Shown in pieces: positions 58,915 through 64,000 of a DNA stretch of 64,000 nucleotides. The DNA comes from Novosphingobium sp. B1. GTDB taxonomy: Bacteria; Pseudomonadota; Alphaproteobacteria; Sphingomonadales; Sphingomonadaceae. The stretch spans positions 1 to 64,000 of the forward strand of contig NZ_FWXL01000003.1 in NCBI RefSeq assembly GCF_900176395.1, given 5' to 3'. The notes under the pieces were generated by a model that was not told where the DNA came from, searched no databases, and worked only from the letters and a program-made list of their open reading frames with translations. The translations under genes and the position numbers were made by a program. Position 1 is the first letter of the stretch; each line of letters opens with the position of its first letter.

Positions 58915-60216
58915 ATGCGCGCGATGGTCCCCCTCCCCGATAATAGCCCGTCGCTCCCTGCCAACATGCCTATCGCTGGCCATGTCGATCCCGTGCCGGT
59001 TCCCCGGGAGGTTACGCCCAGAGCCGACGGCCGCGTCGACCTTATCGGCTTGCCCAAGAAGCAGATTGCCGCACTGTTCGAGACGGCGGGACTTGATGCA
59101 AAAGCCGCAAAGCTGCGCGCCAAGCAGGTGTTTCATTGGCTTTACCATCGGGGCGTGACGGAATTCGAAGCGATGACCGATATCGCCAAGACCATGCGCC
59201 CGTGGCTGGCGGAACGGTTCGTGATCGGGCGCCCCGAGATTGTTGAAGCGCAGGTTTCGACCGATGGCACCCGCAAGTGGCTGTTGCGCACGGCAGACAA
59301 TCACGACTTCGAGATGGTGTTCATACCCGATGCGGATCGCGGGACGCTATGCGTTTCGAGCCAGGTGGGTTGCACGCTGAATTGCCGTTTCTGCCATACG
59401 GGCACGATGCGGCTGGTGCGGAACCTGACGCCGGGCGAAATCGTCGGCCAGGTCATGCTCGCCCGTGACTCGCTGGGCGAATGGCCGAAGGGCGCGGGCG
59501 ATACGCGCCTTGCCACGATGGCCGGGCTGGACGAGGAGGAGGACGAGAGCACCTATTCCTCGGACGGGCGCCTGCTGACCAACATCGTCATGATGGGCAT
59601 GGGCGAACCGCTCTACAATTTCGACAACGTGCGCGATGCCTTGAAGCTGGTGATGGATGGCGACGGCCTGGCCTTGTCCAAGCGCCGCATCACCCTTTCG
59701 ACCAGCGGGGTCGTGCCGATGATGGAGCGGTGCGGCGAGGAGATCGGCGTCAATCTGGCCGTCTCGCTTCACGCGGTCACCAAGGATGTGCGCGACGAGA
59801 TCGTTCCGATCAACCGCAAGTATGGCATCGATGAACTGCTGCAGGCGTGTTCGGATTATCCTGGAGCGTCCAACGCGCGGCGCATCACCTTCGAATACGT
59901 GATGCTGAAGGACAAGAACGACAGCGACGACGATGCGCGCGAACTCGTTCGCCTGATCCGGCAATACAAGTTGCCCGCCAAGGTGAACCTGATCCCGTTC
60001 AATCCCTGGCCTGGCGCCCCTTACGAGTGCTCGAGCCCGGATCGGATCAAGAGCTTTGCCAATATCGTTTTCGAAGCTGGCATCAGTGCGCCGGTGCGCA
60101 CACCGAGGGGGCGCGATATCGATGCCGCTTGCGGGCAGCTGAAGACGGCAGCCGAGAAAAAGAGCCGGGCAGAACTTGATCGGCTGGCTGAAGAGAAGAT
60201 GGCGGCTCTGGGCTGA
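58915..60216 (+). CDS. rlmN: 23S rRNA (adenine-2503-C2) / tRNA (A37) methyltransferase RlmN
   Basis: A 433-residue radical SAM enzyme. The cluster-binding motif is [13 protein letters not shown] (C-x3-C-x2-C). The catalytic cysteine that carries the methyl is in the C-terminal DIDAACGQL (about residue 400). [14 protein letters not shown] and [23 protein letters not shown] are family phrases. It methylates A2503 of 23S rRNA and A37 of some tRNAs. AAGGAG seven to eight bases before the ATG at 58915 fixes the start against the upstream frame. Confidence 0.94.
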   Translation: MRAMVPLPDNSPSLPANMPIAGHVDPVPVPREVTPRADGRVDLIGLPKKQIAALFETAGLDAKAAKLRAKQVFHWLYHRGVTEFEAMTDIAKTMRPWLAERFVIGRPEIVEAQVSTDGTRKWLLRTADNHDFEMVFIPDADRGTLCVSSQVGCTLNCRFCHTGTMRLVRNLTPGEIVGQVMLARDSLGEWPKGAGDTRLATMAGLDEEEDESTYSSDGRLLTNIVMMGMGEPLYNFDNVRDALKLVMDGDGLALSKRRITLSTSGVVPMMERCGEEIGVNLAVSLHAVTKDVRDEIVPINRKYGIDELLQACSDYPGASNARRITFEYVMLKDKNDSDDDARELVRLIRQYKLPAKVNLIPFNPWPGAPYECSSPDRIKSFANIVFEAGISAPVRTPRGRDIDAACGQLKTAAEKKSRAELDRLAEEKMAALG

Positions 60217-60232
60217 CGATCGTCAGCGCCGA

Positions 60233-62914
60233 TCAACCCACTTTGCGCTGAACCACTGAGTCCGCTTCCGCCAGCGCGGGCGGTTTGCCAGCCACGGCCG
60301 CGATGCGGCCAGTTTCATCGAGGCGCAAGGGCATCGAGAACTCGACGCCCATGCGGTCTTCGTTCGACCACCGGCAGGTTGCCGTGACGGCGTGGTTGTC
60401 GGCCAGCAGGACGCGGAAGATCGTTCCGGACGGCACGTTCCAGAGGCCCTCGATCAGGGCGCCGGTCTGGCTGATGTTGCGGACCATCGCGTTGTAGCGG
60501 TGACCGCCGTGATCCAGAACCACCTTGCGCAGCATCGACTGCCGAGCCGCGCGAGCCGAACGCGGCCCCTGCGCAATGGCCATGAGTCCGGTCGAGAGAC
60601 GGGCGGCTGCATTCATCGAAGACAGCGGGCGCTCGTAGATATAGCCCTGGACGTGGCTGCAGCCGAGCATTCGGACGAGGTCGAGTTCGTCAAGCGTCTC
60701 CACGCCCTCGGCGGTCGTCTCCATCCCGAGAGCTTCGGCGAGGCTGACGATCGACGAAATGATGGCGCCGTTGCGGCTGCCCGGCTGGGTGGCACCGCGA
60801 ACGAAGGACTGGTCGATCTTGATCTTGTCGAAGGGTGCCGAGCGCAAGTAGCCCAGCGAAGAATAGCCGGTCCCGAAATCGTCGAGCGCCAGGCGAACGC
60901 CGATGGCCTTGAGCGACTTGAACATATGGTCGGTGCCCTCGTCATCGTTGAGGAACACGCTCTCGGTAATCTCGAGCTCGAGACGTTCTGCAGCGACTTG
61001 CGCCGTGGCAAGCGCATTGGTGACGATGATCGGCAAGGACGGGTTGGCAAACTGCAATGGCGAGACATTGACCGCGACGCGCACGTTTTCCGGCCAGCGC
61101 GCAAGATCCTGGCACGCCGTACGCAGCGCCCATTCGCCAATCGGCGCAATCAGTCCGGTATCCTCGGCAATCGGAATGAAGCGCGCCGGGCTGATCCAGC
61201 CCTGTTCAGGGTGGTTCCAGCGCAGCAACGCCTCGAACCCTGTGATCTTCTCGGTAGAGGTCTGGACCACCGGCTGGTAATAGAGTTCCAGCCCGCCGTT
61301 GGACACAGCGTCCCGCAGGTCTTCCTCCATCTTGCGCCGCTCTTCGGCGTCGCTGTGAAGATCGGCGGCATAGAAGTGGTAGCGGCCACGCCCTCCGTCC
61401 TTCGCCGCATAGAGCGCAAGGTCGGCGTTTCGGATCAGCGCCTCGCTGGTCACGCCATCATCGGGCGCAAGAGCGATACCGACCGAAGCGCCGATCATCA
61501 CGCGGCTGCCTTCGATCGAATAGGGCTGCGAAAGGCTTTCGATAATCCGCGAAGCCAGATGACCGAGCTGCTCGCGCTCGATCTTGCCGGGGAGGATCAC
61601 CTGGAATTCGTCGCCACCAAGGCGCCCGACCCGCCCCATCTTGCCGACAACTCGCTCCAGCCGCTGCGCAACCTGCTTCAGCAGCGCATCGCCTGCCGGA
61701 TGGCCGAGCGTATCGTTGACCTGCTTGAACCGGTCGAGGTCGAGCAGGAAGACCGAGCAGGCGCGGTGCTGGACTTGGGGAGCAAGCAGGATCTTTTCCA
61801 GCGTCTGCGACATGCGAAAACGGTTCGACAGACCCGTGAGCGAGTCGAAGTGCGCAAGCCGTGACGCATGTTCCTGGGAGCGGCGCTTTTCGGTAAGGTC
61901 CGTGCCCGATCCCCGAAAACCGGTGAAATTGTTGAAGGTGTCGTAAGTCGGCCGACCGGTAATCGACCACCAGCGTTCCTCCTCCGGCGTCGCAGCGCGA
62001 ACCGCCAGTTCGCTGAAGCTGGACCGGGCAGAAAGATGGAAGGCAAGCGTACGCTCGCCCTCGCCCGATTGTTCGGACAGATTGAAGAGTTCGGCAAATG
62101 GCCGGCCGACAAGCTCCTCGACGGGCTTGCCAAGGATTTCGGCCACCGGCGTGGAAAGATAGGTAAGTTGCCCGCGGCGGTCGGTTTCCCAGAACCACCC
62201 CTGTCCGGTCTCTTCGTAGTCGGAGAGAATCTCTTGGGCGCGAGTCTGGGCGCGCTGATCGGATTCCGACTTCTCCCGCTGCAGGAGGTCGATCTTGCGC
62301 TGGCGATAGTAAGCGGCGATGGCGATAGCCACCCCCACGATCAGGGAAAGGTAGCCCGCAAGCGTGCTGGCCACGCAGGTCATCCCCGACCAGATCGAGA
62401 CTTGCGCGGCAAGCACGCTGACGAGACGTCCGGACTGGATGACAGTCGCGAGCAGCGAAATGGTGGCGACGGCGGCGAGGCAATAGAACCAACCCACCTG
62501 GCCGGACGACCCCCACAAGCCCATGGCCGAGCCGAACAGGAACATCGGCAGGGCCACAGCCAGTCCAGCCAGAGCCATGCGGCTGCCGGTTTCCAGCTGA
62601 CGCTCGCCCTCGGCCTTGACGGCAAATTTCGAAAGATGGGCCGTCATTGCCGCCAACGCGGCCAGCAGCACTGTCGCTATGACAGGCAGAACTAGGTGCA
62701 GAGCAGCGATGACGATCGTGATCAAGACCATCGGCACGGCCATGCGAGGCCATTCGGGCGCGATCAGCCGATTCGAATTGTCGCGTCCGAAAAGAAACGT
62801 GGAGCCTGCCGTTTCCACCGGAGCAACGCTCACTTTGTCGCGCCGCCGCGTGCGAGCATAATCGCGCGTGGTGCTTCGGCTGCCAGCAGAGATTTCAGAA
62901 GCTTCGGATGCCAA
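60233..62914 (-). CDS. Membrane GGDEF-EAL protein with PAS and PilZ domains
   Basis: An 893-residue protein. About six hydrophobic helices lie at residues 55-220 and a PAS domain at 240-345. The GGDEF domain has an intact RLGGDEFQ site near residue 433 (diguanylate cyclase), and the EAL domain has an EALLRW site near 560 with LDDFGTGYSSLGYLR (c-di-GMP phosphodiesterase). The C-terminal region at about 785-870 has the PilZ-like RKVVLDHGG…NISQTGALIEG, though the classic RxxxR pair is imperfect. It could make, break and sense c-di-GMP. Which activity dominates cannot be read from the sequence. Convergent with rlmN. Confidence 0.88.
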   Translation of the reverse strand: MASEASEISAGSRSTTRDYARTRRRDKVSVAPVETAGSTFLFGRDNSNRLIAPEWPRMAVPMVLITIVIAALHLVLPVIATVLLAALAAMTAHLSKFAVKAEGERQLETGSRMALAGLAVALPMFLFGSAMGLWGSSGQVGWFYCLAAVATISLLATVIQSGRLVSVLAAQVSIWSGMTCVASTLAGYLSLIVGVAIAIAAYYRQRKIDLLQREKSESDQRAQTRAQEILSDYEETGQGWFWETDRRGQLTYLSTPVAEILGKPVEELVGRPFAELFNLSEQSGEGERTLAFHLSARSSFSELAVRAATPEEERWWSITGRPTYDTFNNFTGFRGSGTDLTEKRRSQEHASRLAHFDSLTGLSNRFRMSQTLEKILLAPQVQHRACSVFLLDLDRFKQVNDTLGHPAGDALLKQVAQRLERVVGKMGRVGRLGGDEFQVILPGKIEREQLGHLASRIIESLSQPYSIEGSRVMIGASVGIALAPDDGVTSEALIRNADLALYAAKDGGRGRYHFYAADLHSDAEERRKMEEDLRDAVSNGGLELYYQPVVQTSTEKITGFEALLRWNHPEQGWISPARFIPIAEDTGLIAPIGEWALRTACQDLARWPENVRVAVNVSPLQFANPSLPIIVTNALATAQVAAERLELEITESVFLNDDEGTDHMFKSLKAIGVRLALDDFGTGYSSLGYLRSAPFDKIKIDQSFVRGATQPGSRNGAIISSIVSLAEALGMETTAEGVETLDELDLVRMLGCSHVQGYIYERPLSSMNAAARLSTGLMAIAQGPRSARAARQSMLRKVVLDHGGHRYNAMVRNISQTGALIEGLWNVPSGTIFRVLLADNHAVTATCRWSNEDRMGVEFSMPLRLDETGRIAAVAGKPPALAEADSVVQRKVG

Positions 62915-62992
62915 GGTGACGGAATGCAGCCCGTTGCTTAAATATTGCGTTAAGCCTGCCGCTGATCCCCTTCTTTTGCTGCACGTGCGCAG

Positions 62993-63841
62993 ATGCTAGG
63001 CAGCGCATGCAAAGTGGGGAAAACGATCATCGTGGAAGCCGAAACATCGTTCATCGGAGTAGCTGGACGCCGCCTTCATGTCGCCCGCTGGCATCGTGGG
63101 GCCACAGGCCACAAGCCGCTGCTGATGCTCAACGGGATCGGCATGAATCTCGAAATGCTGGCACCTCTGGCCCGAGCGCTCCCGGAACGCGAAGTGCTGT
63201 GCTTCGACATTCCCGGAGTCGGCAGCTCGCCCGACCCCATAATTCCCTACACCATTCCCTGCATGGCTCTCACGACGGCTGCCCTGCTTGATCGCCTGGG
63301 CATCGACGAAGTGGATATCCTCGGCATCAGTTGGGGAGGCGCGCTGGCGCAACAGATCGCTTTCCAGCACAAGGCGCGGACGCGCAGGATGATCCTTGCG
63401 GCCACCTCGCCCGGCGGCACCATGGTGCCGGGCAACGCAGCGATGATGGCGCACTTGGCCGACCCCATGGAATATACCGTTGAGCGCACCTTGCGTCGAA
63501 ACCTGGCCTCGATCTACAACGGTGGCGGCTCTGGCAGAGTGTCGCTTAACGCGGCGAAGGCGCCCTCGCCCATTGGCTTTAGCTACCAGATGGCGGCGTT
63601 CTCCACGTGGTCCAGCATGCCCTTCCTGCCGCTGCTGGATGTCCCGGTACTGGTCATGGCAGACGAGGAGGACCAGTTGGTCCCGCCCGCCAACGCCCAT
63701 ATCCTGCACAATGCCATCCCCCGCAGCCAGATTCACATGTTCAGGGGTGGCGGGCACTTGTTCATGCTGTCCCAGACCGAGCGTTTCATCCGCAAGTTGC
63801 GGGACTTCCTGGATAATGATCCGGCCGCCGCTGCTGCATGA
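62993..63841 (+). CDS. Alpha/beta hydrolase similar to PHA depolymerase
   Basis: A 282-residue hydrolase. LLMLNGIGMNLEMLAPLARAL contains the oxyanion region, the nucleophile Ser is in ILGISWGGALAQQIAFQH, the Asp in VPVLVMADEEDQLVPP and the His in FRGGGHLFML. The G-[IV]-S-W-G-G-A-L-A-Q-Q phrase is that of intracellular PhaZ-type medium-chain PHA depolymerases, so polyester mobilisation is plausible. No phaC gene is in the window. A GTG at 63032 (VEAETSFIG) is a credible alternative start. Confidence 0.78.
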   Translation: MLGSACKVGKTIIVEAETSFIGVAGRRLHVARWHRGATGHKPLLMLNGIGMNLEMLAPLARALPEREVLCFDIPGVGSSPDPIIPYTIPCMALTTAALLDRLGIDEVDILGISWGGALAQQIAFQHKARTRRMILAATSPGGTMVPGNAAMMAHLADPMEYTVERTLRRNLASIYNGGGSGRVSLNAAKAPSPIGFSYQMAAFSTWSSMPFLPLLDVPVLVMADEEDQLVPPANAHILHNAIPRSQIHMFRGGGHLFMLSQTERFIRKLRDFLDNDPAAAAA

Positions 63842-63932
63842 TGGCGTGAAACTTGCCGTCTGTTTCCTTCCCCTTGCAGGATCACGCCGTTAGCATGGTC
63901 CGGGACTCGAGAGGATAACAAGGGAAGAGACC

Positions 63933-64000
63933 ATGCGGCACATAGCGATCGTGGGCTCCGGCCCGGCCGGATACTACACCGCCGAGGCCGCCCAGAAGCT
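63933..64000 (+). CDS. FAD-dependent oxidoreductase, 5' end only
   Basis: The first 22 codons (MRHIAIVGSGPAGYYTAEAA) form the FAD-binding start of ferredoxin/adrenodoxin-reductase-like (FprA-type) flavoproteins; the rest lies beyond the window. AGGGAAGAG precedes the ATG. The identification rests on a short stretch. Confidence 0.6.
   Translation, partial: MRHIAIVGSGPAGYYTAEAAQK

Noticed and set aside
62938..62953. TTAA-N8-TTAA upstream of the c-di-GMP gene, looked at as a CtrA site
   Set aside because: The CtrA consensus needs seven bases between the TTAA halves; here there are eight and no extended half-site.

Overview
The window is high-GC DNA from an alphaproteobacterium, most likely a sphingomonad close to Novosphingobium. 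This is an inference from gene content: a UrcA-family secreted protein, the CckA cell-cycle kinase, a DUF4169/secreted-protein pair, ferulate-type aromatic catabolism genes, and many genes joined by 4-base start/stop overlaps. No species assignment can be proven from the sequence alone.

Positions 1-4086 look like part of a prophage or phage-derived island. Eleven small minus-strand genes (4086 down to 720) form one unbroken translationally coupled chain. It begins with a DUF2493/SLOG nucleotide-binding protein and includes a Lar-like zinc-ribbon protein; the other nine are not recognisable. Short near-identical DNA cassettes recur exactly at the gene junctions. No integrase, capsid or lysis gene is in view. 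Next come a winged-helix regulator that overlaps a tail-anchored micro-membrane protein (5081-4343) and about 1.1 kb of AT-rich DNA without a convincing gene.

6218-11603 is an aromatic-compound region: 4-hydroxyphenylpyruvate dioxygenase coupled to a second VOC-fold protein, facing a p-hydroxycinnamoyl-CoA hydratase-lyase/vanillin dehydrogenase pair, then a quinone-oxidoreductase-like gene. 12062-15960 holds a UrcA protein, a soluble hybrid kinase with its LuxR-type response regulator, a small HTH-like protein and cytochrome b561. 16290-26993 is a complete glycogen operon, glgP-glgB-glgC-glgA-pgm-glgX. It covers synthesis (Pgm, GlgC, GlgA, GlgB) and breakdown (GlgP, GlgX).

26997-37821 carries an RBBP9-like hydrolase, a Tat-exported L,D-transpeptidase-like protein, a LysR regulator divergent from a pirin/DoxX/nitroreductase redox cluster, two tandem flavoproteins, a membrane kinase/OmpR regulator pair and tRNA-Met. 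38199-45448 contains a micro zinc-ribbon gene and a leucine-catabolism operon (isovaleryl-CoA dehydrogenase, secreted esterase, methylcrotonyl-CoA carboxylase beta and alpha, MaoC hydratase) with a divergent LysR gene.

45466-64000 is mostly housekeeping: adenine/adenosine deaminase, tRNA-Ser, a cyclophilin, DUF1905, a Gfo/Idh/MocA oxidoreductase, CckA with a DUF2062 protein, SmpB, DapA, a lytic transglycosylase, GreB, a histidine phosphatase, DUF4169, a beta-barrel outer-membrane protein, RlmN, a GGDEF-EAL-PilZ protein, a PHA-depolymerase-like hydrolase and the first 68 bases of a flavoprotein. No insertion sequence, CRISPR array or rRNA gene was seen.
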